The translations under genes and the position numbers were made by a program. Shown in pieces: positions 10,884-22,550 of a stretch of 64,000 nucleotides of DNA (position 1 is the stretch's first letter; the number at the start of each line of letters is the position of its first letter). This stretch comes from Bordetella holmesii ATCC 51541 (GTDB lineage Bacteria; Pseudomonadota; Gammaproteobacteria; Burkholderiales; Burkholderiaceae_B). Below the pieces are notes generated by a model. It saw only the letters and a program-made list of their open reading frames with translations, was not told the origin of the DNA and ran no database searches. The stretch spans positions 3,224,001-3,288,000 of the forward strand of contig CP007494.1 of the NCBI GenBank assembly GCA_000612485.1. Reading direction: 5' to 3'.

Positions 10884-13223
10884 TCAGAATCCGGTACCGA
10901 TCTGGAACTGGAAGCTCTGTTTGTCGTCGCCCGGCTTGGAATTGAGCGGACGGGCGTAGGACAGTTGCAGCGGGCCCAGCGGGGACTGCCACGACAGACC
11001 AATACCCGCCGAATAACGCCAACCGCAAGTATCTTCGACCGGATCGCTCGATTTGCCCGCCGTGCACGACATGCCGCTGCCGGCCGAGACCTGGCCGGCG
11101 TCGGCAAACAGGAACCAGCGCAACGTGCGGTCCTTGTTGGCCCCGGGGAACGGCAGATACAGCTGCGCGTTGGCGATCAGGCGGCGCGAGCCACCCAGGT
11201 AGTCGCCAGTAAGCGTGTCACGCGGACCCAGCGAGGCGCCATCGTAGCCGCGCACGGTACCGATGCCGCCGCCGTAGACGTTCTTGATCACCGGATAATC
11301 CTTGCCACCGTACGAGTGGCCGTAATCGGCCATACCGTTTAGCGCCAGGGTGTAGTCGCGGCCCAAAGGCAGGAAATACTGCTGCTGAGCGGTCAGCAGG
11401 TAGTACTTCAGATCCATCGTCGAGACGTCGCCCTTGAGCCGGGTGTAGGAACCCTTGGTCGGCGCCAACGCGCTGTCACGCGTATCCTTGGACCAGCCCG
11501 TGCTGAAGATGACTGCGTTGGTCGAATCGCCGTACTGGTCAACGAAATTGCGATAGGCCTGCGGCGAGTTGCTGTACAGATTGATCTGGTTGCGCTCAAG
11601 GCTGGCGCCCAGGAAGATCCGGTCGTACTCGGAAATCGGTACACCGAAATTCATGCCCAGACCCATGGACTTGACGCGGTAGTCACCGTCGTTGTTGTTC
11701 CAGGGTTCCGTGACGCGGTAGTACAGCGACGTGGTGCGGCTGATCCCTTCCTTGGTGAAGTACGGATCCGTATGCGAGAGCACCGCGGCACGGTTGGTCT
11801 TGCTGGTATTGACCTGCAACGACAGGTTGGTGCCGCTGCCGAAGACGTTGTCTTCACTGATACCGGCCGACAGAATCGCCTTGTCGGTCGAGCCGTAACC
11901 CACACCGAGGTTGATCATGCCAGTGGGTTTTTCTTTAAGGTCAACGTTGACGTCGACCTGATCGGGCGAGCCCGGCACGGGGTCGGTCTTGACGTTGACC
12001 TCGTTGAAGTAGCCCAGACGATCAATGCGATCGCGCGAGACCTTGATGTCGCCGGCGTCGTACCAGGCGGCTTCCTGCTGGCGCATTTCACGCCGCACGA
12101 CCTGGTCACGGGTGCGGGTGTTGCCACCGATCTGGATGCGGCGTACGTACACACGGCGGCTGGGATCGACGTAGAACGTCACATCGGCTTCGTGCTTTTC
12201 GCGATCCAGTTGCGGGTTGGGGTTAACGTTGGCAAACGCGTAGCCCAGCTCACCCAGGTAGTCGGTGATCGCCTTGGCCGAATTATTGGCCTTGGCCGCC
12301 GAAAAGACCTCGTTAGGCTTGATCTCGATGAGCTTTTCGATCTCGGCATCCAGGCCGAGCAGATTGCCAGCCAGCTTCACGCTGCGCACCTTGTAAGGCT
12401 CGCCCTCGTGGATCGTGACCGTAATGTAGATGTCCTTGCGATCCGGCGAGATCGTGACCTGCGGCGGCTCGGAGGAAAATTCAAGATAGCCGCGATCGAG
12501 ATAGAACGAACGCAGGCGCTCGATATCGCCCTCGAGCTTCTCACGCGAGTACTTGTCGGTGTTGGTGTACCAGGTCAGCCACCCCGGCGTGGTCAGATCG
12601 AACTGATCCAGCAGCTCGCTCTCCGAGAAAGCCTTGTTGCCGACCACGCGGATCTCGCGGATCTTGGCCACATCGCCTTCGAACACGTCAAAGCTCACAC
12701 CCACACGGTTGCGTGGCAAAGGCGTGACCGTGGCGGTGACTTCCACCCCGTACTTGCCTTTGCTCAGGTATTGTTCTTTGAGCTCGTATTGCGCGCGCTC
12801 GAGCATGGACTGATCGAAGATTCGGCCTTCGCCAAACCCGACTTGCGACAGCGACTTGATGATGTTCTTGGATTCGAACTCACGCATGCCGTTGAAGCTG
12901 ATCGAGGCAATGGTCGGGCGCTCTTGCACGACCACCACCACCACGTTGTTCTCGGTACGGACCTGAACGTCGCTGAAAAAGCCGGTAGCGTAAAGCCGCC
13001 GAATGGCCTCGGAGGCCTCGGCTTCCGTGAATTTTTCACCCACTTTGACGGGCAGGTACCCGAAGACGGTGCCCGCGTCGGTACGCTGGATACCCTCGAC
13101 GCGAATATCGCGCACGACGAAAGGGTCAAACGCATGAGCCAGCGCCGGCAACAGCAGCGCGGCAATCAGGCTGGGCAGTTTGACGGCTTTGAACGGTTGC
13201 CGTTGCGTGTGCCTTTTTTGCAT
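10884..13223 (-). CDS. bamA: Outer-membrane assembly factor BamA (Omp85)
   Basis: BamA is the essential barrel of the BAM complex that inserts beta-barrel proteins into the outer membrane. After a signal peptide ending ALAHA, mature FDPFVVRDIRVEG opens POTRA 1. Five POTRA domains follow to about residue 420, then the 16-strand barrel. The VRGY motif (IGTVRGYDGASLGPRD) and the terminal aromatic strand (FQFQIGTGF) are intact. I place the start at 13223 because AGAGGGG lies just upstream; in-frame ATGs at 13247 and 13262 would only lengthen the leader. About 779 residues. Confidence 0.96.
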   Translation of the reverse strand: MQKRHTQRQPFKAVKLPSLIAALLLPALAHAFDPFVVRDIRVEGIQRTDAGTVFGYLPVKVGEKFTEAEASEAIRRLYATGFFSDVQVRTENNVVVVVVQERPTIASISFNGMREFESKNIIKSLSQVGFGEGRIFDQSMLERAQYELKEQYLSKGKYGVEVTATVTPLPRNRVGVSFDVFEGDVAKIREIRVVGNKAFSESELLDQFDLTTPGWLTWYTNTDKYSREKLEGDIERLRSFYLDRGYLEFSSEPPQVTISPDRKDIYITVTIHEGEPYKVRSVKLAGNLLGLDAEIEKLIEIKPNEVFSAAKANNSAKAITDYLGELGYAFANVNPNPQLDREKHEADVTFYVDPSRRVYVRRIQIGGNTRTRDQVVRREMRQQEAAWYDAGDIKVSRDRIDRLGYFNEVNVKTDPVPGSPDQVDVNVDLKEKPTGMINLGVGYGSTDKAILSAGISEDNVFGSGTNLSLQVNTSKTNRAAVLSHTDPYFTKEGISRTTSLYYRVTEPWNNNDGDYRVKSMGLGMNFGVPISEYDRIFLGASLERNQINLYSNSPQAYRNFVDQYGDSTNAVIFSTGWSKDTRDSALAPTKGSYTRLKGDVSTMDLKYYLLTAQQQYFLPLGRDYTLALNGMADYGHSYGGKDYPVIKNVYGGGIGTVRGYDGASLGPRDTLTGDYLGGSRRLIANAQLYLPFPGANKDRTLRWFLFADAGQVSAGSGMSCTAGKSSDPVEDTCGWRYSAGIGLSWQSPLGPLQLSYARPLNSKPGDDKQSFQFQIGTGF

Positions 13224-13314
13224 TGCGCCCCTCTGGTGAGTATTCATCCGGCGAAAAGACATCCTTTGCTATCCTTGGTCGTGCAAATGGCGGGGGATTT
13301 TATTCGATTCGCGC

Positions 13315-14647
13315 CTAGCTGAACAGGCGCGAGAAATCGTTGAACAAGGCCAACCCCATGAGGCCCGCTAACAAGCCAAGGCCGGCACGCTGTCCGACGT
13401 CTATCCAACGGTCGGGCACGGGACGGCCTCTGATAATTTCGACGAGATAGTACAGCAGATGCCCCCGTCCAACATAGGAATGGGAAGCAGGTTCAGGACA
13501 CCCAGGCTGATACTGATCAAGGCAAGATAGGCAATATAAGCTTCCAGGCCGATGCGCGTGGTCTGGCCGGCATAATCGGCAATCGTCACCGGACCGCTGA
13601 TATTGCGCCAGGACACCTCCCCCAATACCATGCGGCCCATCATGCGCAGCGACAACCACGCCGTGTCCCAGGTGCGCTGTACGCCGCGCCAGAGACTGTC
13701 AACGGGGCCGAAGCGCTCTGTCACCATCGGCACGTCACCGCCAAGCTGCACGCCGATACGCCCAATGACCTTACCCTGCACCGTCTCGGCACGTGGCGTG
13801 ACTGTCAGATCGAGCGTTGCGCCATCGCGTACCAGGGTCAGTGCCAGCGGCTTGCCCGCGTATTCCTGCACCACACGCACCAGCGCGCCGGCATCGGCCA
13901 CCGGCTGGCCAGCGGCCGTCAGCACCAGATCCCCTCGCGCAAGCCTGCCGCCTCGCCGGCGCTGGCAGGCATCACGCCGCGGACCACAGGCTTGGCCGCC
14001 TGCAGGCGCAACCCGGAAATCTGCACGGGATCGCCTTCGGAAGGATCGACCTGCTGCTCGGCCGGCAACGTCAGCGTCAGCGCGCGCTGAGCGCCATTGC
14101 CGGCGCGCACGTCCAGGTGTACCGTCTGTCCGGCAGACAGCCGATCGAACAGCCGCCAGCGTGCGTCAGTCCAGGACTCGACCGAACGACCGTCGACGGC
14201 TTCGATGCGATCTCCGGCGGCAACACCGGCCATGGCCGCCGCGGTTCCGGCCGCCGGTTGACCCAGAATGGGAGCCGGCACCTGCGTACCCACCATGCTG
14301 AGTCCGGCATACAGGACAACCGCCAAAATCAGATTGAAAACCGGCCCGGCTGCGACAATGGCAAAGCGCCGGCCCACCGGCTGCGTGTTGAACGACTCGG
14401 CCACCTGCTGCGCCGAGGCCCCCGGCGGTGGGTCATCCTGCATTTTGACGTAGCCGCCCAGCGGAATGGCTGACACAGCCCACTCCGTGCCATTGCGATC
14501 GCGCCGGCGCAGCAGCACACGACCAAAGCCCACAGAGAAACGCAGCACACGCACGCCGCACAGGCGCGCGACCCAATAATGGCCGAGCTCGTGGAAGGTG
14601 ATGAGGATGCCCAGCGCCACGACGAAGGCGAGCAGGGTGAAGATCAT
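13315..14647 (-). pseudogene. rseP: Site-2 protease RseP, two frameshifts
   Basis: RseP is the inner-membrane zinc protease that cuts anti-sigma-E. The N-terminal half reads cleanly (HELGHYW zinc motif in TM1, two PDZ regions). The frame breaks at about 13933, where GAGGGGATC looks like GAGGGCGATC minus one C. It breaks again at about 13460, where MLDGG should continue HLLYYLVEII but a five-G run appears one G short. With both bases restored the protein would be 444 residues, ending NDFSRLFS. RseP is essential in E. coli, and both breaks are next to G runs, so sequencing error is more likely than true loss. Confidence 0.9.
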
Positions 14648-14744
14648 TTAGACGAGCCCATGCGAAACCGGGCGATTGTGCCCGGCGGGGAATCGACGTG
14701 CCGGATCCGCGAGCCGGGCCGATGAGGCCGGCCAGGCCAGCGGA

Positions 14745-15944
14745 TCAGGCCAGACCCAGGTTGCCGGCATACGAGCGAACGGCAGCATCCAGATCAAGTA
14801 CGTCAGTTAAGCGATCAAGCGTAACAGAAGGACGTCCAGCCTGCCACTCAAGAGCCGCCTCGATGACGCGCGGGATCCAGGTGTAAGGCAGACGCCCTTC
14901 CAGAAATGCGGCGACGGCGACTTCATTGGCGGCGTTGAGCGTCACGCAAGCGGCCTGCCCGCTGCGCATGGCGGCATAGGCCAGGGCCAGACATGGAAAA
15001 CGCTGCAGATCGGGCGTCTCGAACTCCAGCTTGCCCCATTTGGCCAGATCCAAGGGGCTGACACCAGCGCCCAAACGCTGCGGGTATCCCAGGCCGTACG
15101 CGATGGGCGTGCGCATATCCTGCTGCCCCATCTGAGCCAGCACGGAACCGTCGTCATACTCGACCATGGAGTGCACCACACTCTGCGGGTGGATCAAGAC
15201 GTCGATGCGATCGGCCGGCATGGCAAATAGCCAATGGGCCTCGATGACTTCGAGCCCCTTGTTGAGCATGGTCGCCGAATCGACCGAAATCTTGCGGCCC
15301 ATGCTCCAGTTGGGGTGCGCGCAGGCCTGATCCGGCGTAATGTCGGTCAGATCGGCAAGATCCCGCAAGCGGAAAGGACCGCCCGATGCCGTAAGGATGA
15401 GCTTGCGCACTCCCGGCGCCGGCGCCAGCGGCGCATCGGCGCGCCCCCCGTGCGGCAAACACTGGAAGATGGCGTTGTGCTCGCTATCGATGGGTAGCAA
15501 CTCCGCGCCAGATTGGCGGATGGCCGCCATGAAGAGCGAACCTGCCGCGACCAGCGCCTCTTTGTTGGCGAGCAGAACCCGCTTGCCAGCCCGTGCCGCC
15601 GCCAGTGCGGCGGGCAGCCCGGCCGCGCCGACGATGGCAGCCATCACGGTATCGCAAGCCGGATCGGCGGCGGTATCGGCCAGCGCCTGGGCTCCGACGC
15701 GGATGTCGGGCATGGCAGCCCCGCCTGGCCAGGCCTGCCGGAAGCGATTTGCAGCAGCGTCGTCGGGCACCACCACGACGGCGGCCGCCGTCGCGGCAGC
15801 CTGCAGCGCCAGCTTGTCCATCCGGCTGAACGCCGACAACGCGTATACACCGAAATTCTCGGGATAGCGTGCGATGACATCCAAGGTGCTGTCGCCGATC
15901 GAACCGGTCGACCCCAGCACCGCGATGCGCTTAAAACCCGTCAA
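14745..15944 (-). CDS. dxr: 1-deoxy-D-xylulose 5-phosphate reductoisomerase
   Basis: Dxr makes methylerythritol phosphate from DXP with NADPH in isoprenoid synthesis. The Rossmann motif is [15 protein letters not shown] at the N-terminus. ANKEALV is the NADPH/substrate loop, and metal and substrate residues sit around [14 protein letters not shown] and [15 protein letters not shown]. 399 residues. It overlaps the cdsA stop by four bases, and uppS is next but one upstream, so polyprenyl precursor and phospholipid genes are co-transcribed. Confidence 0.97.
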   Translation of the reverse strand: MTGFKRIAVLGSTGSIGDSTLDVIARYPENFGVYALSAFSRMDKLALQAAATAAAVVVVPDDAAANRFRQAWPGGAAMPDIRVGAQALADTAADPACDTVMAAIVGAAGLPAALAAARAGKRVLLANKEALVAAGSLFMAAIRQSGAELLPIDSEHNAIFQCLPHGGRADAPLAPAPGVRKLILTASGGPFRLRDLADLTDITPDQACAHPNWSMGRKISVDSATMLNKGLEVIEAHWLFAMPADRIDVLIHPQSVVHSMVEYDDGSVLAQMGQQDMRTPIAYGLGYPQRLGAGVSPLDLAKWGKLEFETPDLQRFPCLALAYAAMRSGQAACVTLNAANEVAVAAFLEGRLPYTWIPRVIEAALEWQAGRPSVTLDRLTDVLDLDAAVRSYAGNLGLA

Positions 15945-16792
15945 AACAACACTCCTGACATGAGCAGCGCAAGAGGCGCCACTGGCAGAACGGCGTCAAT
16001 GCGGTCGTAGACGCCGCCATGGCCGGGCAACAGGTTGCTCGAATCCTTGCGGCCGGCGCGGCGCTTGAGCAGAGATTCGAACAGGTCGCCCACGATAGAC
16101 ATGGCGCCCAACAAGGCCGCTGCGGGAACCGCCAGGACCAAACCGTGCCGCAGCAGATCCTGGCCGAACGTACCGGGCAGGTATCCGCTGCCCACCGTCC
16201 AGATGACCGCGCCGGCAACGCCGGCCACCGCACCCGCGATGGTTTTACCTGGACTGACCCTTGGAGCCAACTTGCGCTTGCCGAATGCACGGCCGGCGAA
16301 ATACGCCGCGATGTCCGCCACCCATACCAGCGCCAGCAGGGACACGACATAGACCGGGCCACGCAGCAAGAAAAACAACGCCAGCGCCGACCAGGCCGCC
16401 AACACAGCAAAAACGGCAAACACGGACCACCCCAGACTGACAGGATCCGCGTCGGAACGGCCCTGGTAGACCACCGCGAACGCTCCCACCAGCCAGACCA
16501 GCGCCACTGCCGGGATCAGTCCCCTGACTGCCCTGGCAGTGACGTAGACGGCCTCGCCTTGTCCCCGCATCCAGATGTCGGCCAACCACAGCATGGCAAG
16601 GAACAACAGAACGGGTATGCCCACGGCGATGACGCGCGCGCTGGCCGGCAGCGTCAGGCGCAGCCACTCCCAGGCGGCGCACGAGGCTCCTAGCGCCAGC
16701 AAGGCGATGAACCACCACGGATTGGCACTGACCAATGTGGCAGCCAGGATGATCAGAAGCACTATGGCGGTGACAATACGCTGACCCAGCAT
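15941..16792 (-). CDS. cdsA: Phosphatidate cytidylyltransferase
   Basis: This polytopic membrane enzyme makes CDP-diacylglycerol from CTP and phosphatidic acid. Hydrophobic helices run almost end to end. The conserved C-terminal signature is complete: [12 protein letters not shown], then [18 protein letters not shown], then [13 protein letters not shown]. 283 residues. It lies between uppS and dxr in the usual betaproteobacterial order. Confidence 0.96.
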   Translation of the reverse strand: MLGQRIVTAIVLLIILAATLVSANPWWFIALLALGASCAAWEWLRLTLPASARVIAVGIPVLLFLAMLWLADIWMRGQGEAVYVTARAVRGLIPAVALVWLVGAFAVVYQGRSDADPVSLGWSVFAVFAVLAAWSALALFFLLRGPVYVVSLLALVWVADIAAYFAGRAFGKRKLAPRVSPGKTIAGAVAGVAGAVIWTVGSGYLPGTFGQDLLRHGLVLAVPAAALLGAMSIVGDLFESLLKRRAGRKDSSNLLPGHGGVYDRIDAVLPVAPLALLMSGVLF

Positions 16793-16822
16793 GAACCGTC
16801 TCCTCGGATTGGTTAGTAGGCG

Positions 16823-17581
16823 TCAGCGCACGGGCGCCAGTTGAGCGCTGGTGCGCCCGAAGCGACGCTCTCGGCTGCCGTACCAGGCAAACGCGGCATC
16901 GAGATGCTCGGCGCCGAAGTCAGGCCAGTACGCGTCGCTGAAAAACAGCTCGGTATACGCCAGTTGCCAGATAAGGAAATTGGATATGCGCTGCTCTCCA
17001 CCTGTGCGGATGAACAGATCAGGCTCGGGCGCCCATGCCATGGACAGATACTGCGACAGGCGGCCTTCGTCCACATCGGCGGGACGTAAAGCAAGATCAG
17101 GCTCGGCCTGCAGCATCGCGCGGGTGGCCTGCAGAATGTCCCAACGGCCACCGTAATTGGCGGCGACGCACAGATGCAGGCGATCGTTGTCGCGCGTACG
17201 ATCCTGAGCAGCCTGAATGAGCTCCTGCAGACGGGGCTCGAACGCCGAAAGATCTCCGACGACATGCAGACGCACGCCCTGCTCCTGGAGCTTGTCGACT
17301 TCGCGCTCGAGCGCTTGCACGAACAGGCGCATCAGCAGGGAAACCTCGTCGGCCGGACGACGCCAATTCTCGGAGCTGAACGCAAACAATGTGAGATAGC
17401 GCACGCCGCGGCGCCCGCAGGCCTCGACCACGCGCCGCACCGCTTGCACGCCTTTGGCATGCCCGGCGGTGCGGGGCAGATGGCGACTCGTGGCCCAACG
17501 CCCGTTGCCGTCCATGATGATGGCAACGTGCTGGGGAATCGCGCCGGTTTCAGGAATCGCCTGGGTGGAACTTGTTGCCAT
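16823..17581 (-). CDS. uppS: Undecaprenyl diphosphate synthase
   Basis: This cis-prenyltransferase elongates FPP to C55-PP, the peptidoglycan and O-antigen carrier. The catalytic [13 protein letters not shown] motif is near residue 17, [11 protein letters not shown] follows, and the C-terminal substrate signature [16 protein letters not shown] is intact. 252 residues from the ATG at 17581. The reading frame stays open further upstream, but that part does not resemble the family. The 171-bp gap to frr holds no other gene. Confidence 0.96.
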   Translation of the reverse strand: MATSSTQAIPETGAIPQHVAIIMDGNGRWATSRHLPRTAGHAKGVQAVRRVVEACGRRGVRYLTLFAFSSENWRRPADEVSLLMRLFVQALEREVDKLQEQGVRLHVVGDLSAFEPRLQELIQAAQDRTRDNDRLHLCVAANYGGRWDILQATRAMLQAEPDLALRPADVDEGRLSQYLSMAWAPEPDLFIRTGGEQRISNFLIWQLAYTELFFSDAYWPDFGAEHLDAAFAWYGSRERRFGRTSAQLAPVR

Positions 17582-17752
17582 GTAATGTGTGCCTCGCGCT
17601 GCTCGGCAGCAACCGAGGCCTTGAAAAACCAGCGCCGCCCCTATTCCTCGCCCCTGCCGGACCTGGCAGCGGCACGACAGTGGCGTGCGCAAAACATCAT
17701 CGTCCTTGAAAAACGGCCCGAGCGCAAATGCGCGACCGGGCCGGTTCCCTGC

Positions 17753-18313
17753 TTAGACGGTCATGATTTCCGCTTCTTTCTGCGTGACCATCTTGTCGAT
17801 GTCGGCCACGGCGCGGTCGGTCAACTTCTGGACGTCGTCCTGGGCGCGACGCTCGTCGTCCTCGGAGATCTCCTTGTCCTTGACCAGCTTCTTGAGGCCT
17901 TCGTTGGCCTCGCGACGCAGGTTGCGGATGGCGACCTTGGCGTCCTCGCCTTCGCTGCGCACGACCTTGGTCAGATCGCGACGACGCTCTTCAGTCAGCG
18001 CCGGCATCGGCACCCGAATGGAGTCACCCATGGACACGGGGTTCAGGCCCAGATCGGAGTCACGGATGGCCTTTTCGATCGCGCTGCCCATATGCTTTTC
18101 GTACGGCTGCACGCTGATGGTGCGGGCGTCGATCAGGTTGACGTTGGCGACCTGCCCCACCGGCACGGGCGAGCCGTAGTACTCCACCTGGACATGATCC
18201 AGAATGCCGGTATGGGCACGGCCGGTGCGGATCTTGGCCAGGTTGGTCTTGAGCGTATCGAGCGACTTGCTCATCCTGGTCTCGGCCGATTTACGAATAT
18301 CTGCGAGGCTCAT
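17753..18313 (-). CDS. frr: Ribosome recycling factor
   Basis: RRF splits post-termination ribosomes together with EF-G. This 186-residue protein matches the family throughout: [38 protein letters not shown], and a C-terminal three-helix bundle ending KEAEIMTV. The ATG at 18313 gives the standard N-terminus [11 protein letters not shown], with an AAGGAAAG upstream. It follows pyrH by 13 bases. Confidence 0.97.
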   Translation of the reverse strand: MSLADIRKSAETRMSKSLDTLKTNLAKIRTGRAHTGILDHVQVEYYGSPVPVGQVANVNLIDARTISVQPYEKHMGSAIEKAIRDSDLGLNPVSMGDSIRVPMPALTEERRRDLTKVVRSEGEDAKVAIRNLRREANEGLKKLVKDKEISEDDERRAQDDVQKLTDRAVADIDKMVTQKEAEIMTV

Positions 18314-18326
18314 GATCTTTCCTTTT

Positions 18327-19097
<771 letters not shown>

Positions 19098-19148
19098 TCA
19101 CAGAGGATTTGGCCCCTATGCGCCGGCCCTTAGGCACTAATTTGAGCT

Positions 19149-20027
19149 TCAGGCGCGGCCAGCTGCGGCAGCGGCGACTTCGGCGGCAAAATCGGTGGTC
19201 TTCTTCTCGATGCCTTCACCAACGACGTACAGAACGAATTGCTTGATCGATGCGCCCTTTTCTTTGAGCATCTGCTCGACCGTTTGCTTGTCATTCTTGA
19301 CGAAAGGCTGAGACATCAGCGTGACTTCCTTCAGGAACTTCTGCACCGAGCCTTCGACCATCTTGGCGACGATTTCAGCCGGCTTGCCGGACTCGGCAGC
19401 CTTCTGCTCGGCCACCGAACGCTCGGTGGCGATGTCGTCGGCCGATACGCCGTCGGCGTTCAAGGCCTTGGGTTTGGTCGCGGCAATGTGCATGGCCAGA
19501 TCCTTGCCCACTTCTTCGGCTCCGGCGTACTCGACCAGAACACCGATGCGGCCGCCGTGCACATAGCTGGCCAGCGCGTCCGGGGTGTCGATGCGCTGGA
19601 AGCGGCGGATGGAGATGTTCTCGCCAATCTTGCCGACCAGAGCCGTACGGGTGGTTTCGATGGTGCCTTCACCGAAGGGCAGCGCCGACAGCGCGGCGAC
19701 GTCGGCGGGGTTCTGCGTGGCAACCAGCTCGGCCAGCTTGTTGACGAACGCGACAAAATCCGGGTTCTTGGCAACGAAGTCGGTTTCGCAGTTCACTTCG
19801 ATGACGGCGCCTTGCTTGCCATCCGCGGAGATGAACAGACCGATCAGGCCCTCGGCGGTCACACGGGAAGCTGCCTTGCTGGCCTTGTTGCCCAGCTTGA
19901 CGCGCAGGATCTCTTCCGCACGGGCCAGATCGCCGTCGGCTTCCGTCAGAGCCTTCTTGCACTCCATCATGGGCGCATCGGTCTTTTCGCGCAGTTCCTT
20001 GACCAGGGCGGCGGTAATTTCAGCCAT
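19149..20027 (-). CDS. tsf: Elongation factor Ts
   Basis: EF-Ts is the nucleotide exchange factor for EF-Tu. The N-terminal UBA-like helix pair ([19 protein letters not shown]) is diagnostic. The core domains contain CETDFVAKN and [11 protein letters not shown]; the C-terminal end is [14 protein letters not shown]. 292 residues. The gene follows rpsB, from which it is separated by a run of four strong hairpins. Confidence 0.98.
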   Translation of the reverse strand: MAEITAALVKELREKTDAPMMECKKALTEADGDLARAEEILRVKLGNKASKAASRVTAEGLIGLFISADGKQGAVIEVNCETDFVAKNPDFVAFVNKLAELVATQNPADVAALSALPFGEGTIETTRTALVGKIGENISIRRFQRIDTPDALASYVHGGRIGVLVEYAGAEEVGKDLAMHIAATKPKALNADGVSADDIATERSVAEQKAAESGKPAEIVAKMVEGSVQKFLKEVTLMSQPFVKNDKQTVEQMLKEKGASIKQFVLYVVGEGIEKKTTDFAAEVAAAAAGRA

Positions 20028-20050
20028 GTTTGCTCCAATTCGCTATGACA

Positions 20051-20167
20051 TGCCCCGGAAGGACCGGGGCATATGGTTTGATTCGTTGTGACGCCCGGCG
20101 ACTCGCGCCGGGCCTGAGGCGGGAGCCCGCCTCGGCATGATCGCCGCCGGATGTTTCAACCGGCGGC
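20051..20167 (-). other. Four consecutive 8-bp hairpins between rpsB and tsf
   Basis: Four perfect inverted repeats lie in the 148-bp rpsB-tsf gap: 20051-20071 (TGCCCCGG/CCGGGGCA, loop 5), 20093-20113 (GCCCGGCG/CGCCGGGC, loop 5), 20116-20133 (GAGGCGGG/CCCGCCTC, loop 2) and 20143-20167 (GCCGCCGG/CCGGCGGC, loop 9). None is followed by a T run on the minus strand, so they are not ordinary terminators. A role in mRNA processing or partial termination between S2 and EF-Ts is inference. Confidence 0.7.
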
Positions 20168-20175
20168 TCCGTGCA

Positions 20176-20925
20176 TCAGGCTTGGCCTTCTTGCACTTCG
20201 ACGAACTCTTCCTGACCTTCAGCGATCTCTTCGACCAGACCGTTCAGATTTTGTTCGCGGCCTTCCAGCACGGCGTCGGCCATGCCCTTGGCGTACAGTT
20301 CGATGGCGCGGGCCGAGTCGTCGTTGCCGGGGATGATGTAATCCACGCCATCGGGCGAGTGGTTGGTATCAACCACGGCCACGACCGGGATACCCAGCGT
20401 GCGAGCTTCGGCAACAGCAATCTTGTGGTAGCCGACGTCGATGACGAACAGCGCATCGGGCAGACCGTTCATGTCCTTGATGCCGCCGATCGACTTGTTC
20501 AGTTTGTCCAGTTCGCGCTGGAACAGCAGGCCTTCCTTCTTGGTCAGGCGCTCGACGCTGCCGTCAGCGACCATGACTTCCATGTCCTTCAAGCGCTTGA
20601 TCGAGCTCTTGACGGTCTTGAAGTTGGTCAGCATGCCACCCAGCCAGCGGGCGTCGACATAGGGCATGCCGCAACGCTGGGCTTCAGCAGCGACCAGTTC
20701 ACGGGCGGCGCGCTTGGTGCCGACGAACAGCACGTTGCCGCCGCGGGCAGCGATCTGCTTGACGAACTTGGTGGCTTCCTGGAACTTGCCGACGGTTTGT
20801 TCCAGGTTGATGATGTGAATCTTGTTGCGGTGGCCGAAGATGTACGGAGCCATCTTCGGGTTCCAGTAACGGGTCTGGTGGCCGAAGTGGACACCGGCTT
20901 CGAGCATTTCGCGCATAAGGGACAT
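20176..20925 (-). CDS. rpsB: 30S ribosomal protein S2
   Basis: S2 sits on the back of the 30S subunit near S1. The N-terminus [19 protein letters not shown] is canonical, followed by [27 protein letters not shown], and [22 protein letters not shown]. The 249-residue length is normal, ending in an acidic tail. The ATG at 20925 has GGAGAT upstream. It is first in its transcription unit with a long non-coding leader. Confidence 0.98.
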   Translation of the reverse strand: MSLMREMLEAGVHFGHQTRYWNPKMAPYIFGHRNKIHIINLEQTVGKFQEATKFVKQIAARGGNVLFVGTKRAARELVAAEAQRCGMPYVDARWLGGMLTNFKTVKSSIKRLKDMEVMVADGSVERLTKKEGLLFQRELDKLNKSIGGIKDMNGLPDALFVIDVGYHKIAVAEARTLGIPVVAVVDTNHSPDGVDYIIPGNDDSARAIELYAKGMADAVLEGREQNLNGLVEEIAEGQEEFVEVQEGQA

Positions 20926-21702
20926 AACTATCTCCGAGGGTTGGGTCTTGCGTCTCGCCTGCACCGGATCACCGGCACCCTGGGTGGCTAGACGCGCGAT
21001 TTCCTGGCTGGCTCCATTGCCAGACAGAATAATTTGCAGAAAACGGGTCGGCCGATCATGCCACATCCGGGACACCCCGAAACGCACACGACAAACCCAG
21101 ACGACCGGCATGGCGCTTGGCCATGGCTAGCCCGAACCGTTTCGTCGGCGGCGGAATCCGGCATCCTGGAATCAGGTCCCGGGGCATTTCGTCGGGCGTT
21201 AGCAACCCACCGAACTTAGACCGGGCGCCCACACCGCGCCTGCACCGCCGCTCAAAAACGTGATCGAAACTTTATGGAAGCAGCTTGCGCCGCGCCCATT
21301 GCGCCCGATTTCTGTTTTACTACTACTTGACCTAAATCACCGCATCACTCTTGCCACCTGACGCAGCGCCAAAACGCAAAAAGCGAATCCGGCGCTAGCA
21401 CCTTGGCTAGTTGCGGTTTCTGGCCTGTGCGCTGATCCAACCCACCTGGCCCGTTCCTTCGCAACGGCAGGCAAATCCAATCACCATGACAGCCCCAGAG
21501 CATCGCAACACGCACTAACACTGGCAAATGAACAAGCTGTGCGATAAGCCCGCAAATAACGCTAAGATTTATGCGTCGTTTGCGGCACTAACCGGCACCA
21601 AGCTATGTCGCAACCAGGCCAAGCGACAATCCAAGTCAGGCGCGCTTCTCTAGGCAAGCCTATAATTCTACTATTTTTCCGAGCCGATACTCAAGCTGAT
21701 AC
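20926..21702. other. 777-bp non-coding region between divergent rpsB and map
   Basis: Only short, unconvincing reading frames are present, none with family resemblance or a ribosome binding site. The left part must carry the rpsB promoter and leader; S2 operons are often autoregulated through the leader, but I cannot identify a specific fold. The right part carries a likely map promoter. The stretch from about 21240 is more A+T-rich than its surroundings. I see no tRNA or other recognisable RNA gene. Confidence 0.6.
21661..21666 (+). promoter_or_regulatory. Candidate -10 element for map
   Basis: A perfect TATAAT occurs 36 bases before the map start codon, in an A/T-rich patch. No good -35 hexamer is found 16-18 bases upstream, so the assignment rests on the -10 match and position only. 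Confidence 0.4.
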
Positions 21703-22524
21703 ATGGGCATAGTTACCGACCAGGCCGATCTGGCCAAGATGCGCGCGGCCTGCCAGGACGCCGCCAAGATTCTCGACTTCCTCACTCCGCACGTCAAACC
21801 CGGGGTGACCACGGGCGAACTCGACAAGTTGGCCCTGCACTATCTGACCGACGAGCTCAAGGTGAAATCCGCCACCGTCGGTTACGCCCCGCCCGGCTAC
21901 CCGCCGTTTCCGGGTGCCATCTGTACCTCGGTCAACCATCAAGTCTGCCATGGCATCCCGGGGGAAAAGGCGTTAAAAAATGGGGACGTATTAAATATCG
22001 ACGTCACCATCATTAAAGATGGATGGTTTGGCGACACGAGCCGGATGTATTACGTGGGCGAGCCCAGCATCCTGGCCCGCCGGCTGACCGACATCACCTT
22101 CGAATGCATGTGGAAAGGCATCTCGGCCGTGCGCAATGGCGCCACGCTGGGCGATGTCGGCCATGCAATCCAGAAGTATGCCGAGGCGCAGGGATTTTCC
22201 GTGGTGCGCGAGTTCTGCGGCCACGGCATCGGCCAACGCTTTCACGAGGACCCGCAGGTGCTGCATTATGGCAAGCCTGGCTCGGGCGTGAAGCTGCAGA
22301 CGGGCATGCTCTTTACGATCGAGCCCATGATCAACGCTGGAAGGCGTGAGATCCGCCAACTGGCCGATGGCTGGACGGTGGTCACGCGCGACCACAGCCT
22401 GTCGGCGCAATGGGAACACGCTATTTGCGTCACCGATACCGGCTGTGAAGTGCTGACCATTTCGCCGAACATGCCCCGCCCTCCCGCTTTCGTTCCGGAC
22501 ACGGTTATCGTCCCGGCTATCTGA
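21703..22524 (+). CDS. map: Type I methionine aminopeptidase
   Basis: This enzyme removes the initiator Met from nascent proteins. The five metal ligands of the pita-bread fold are all visible: Asp in NIDVTIIKDG, Asp in WFGDTSRMYYVG, His in GHGIGQRFHEDP, Glu in FTIEPMI, and Glu in WEHAICVT. 273 residues, type Ia without an N-terminal extension. It is divergent from rpsB and followed 26 bp later by glnD. Confidence 0.97.
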   Translation: MGIVTDQADLAKMRAACQDAAKILDFLTPHVKPGVTTGELDKLALHYLTDELKVKSATVGYAPPGYPPFPGAICTSVNHQVCHGIPGEKALKNGDVLNIDVTIIKDGWFGDTSRMYYVGEPSILARRLTDITFECMWKGISAVRNGATLGDVGHAIQKYAEAQGFSVVREFCGHGIGQRFHEDPQVLHYGKPGSGVKLQTGMLFTIEPMINAGRREIRQLADGWTVVTRDHSLSAQWEHAICVTDTGCEVLTISPNMPRPPAFVPDTVIVPAI

Positions 22525-22550
22525 CCCCTTCAGGCACTCGCAGGCCCTGC

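Noticed and set aside
11772..13322. A 516-codon plus-strand open frame opposite bamA
   Set aside because: Antisense shadow of BamA; no start signal or recognisable domain.
20948..21527. Short open frames in the rpsB-map gap as small genes
   Set aside because: All are about 60 codons, lack ribosome binding sites and overlap the expected promoter and leader region.
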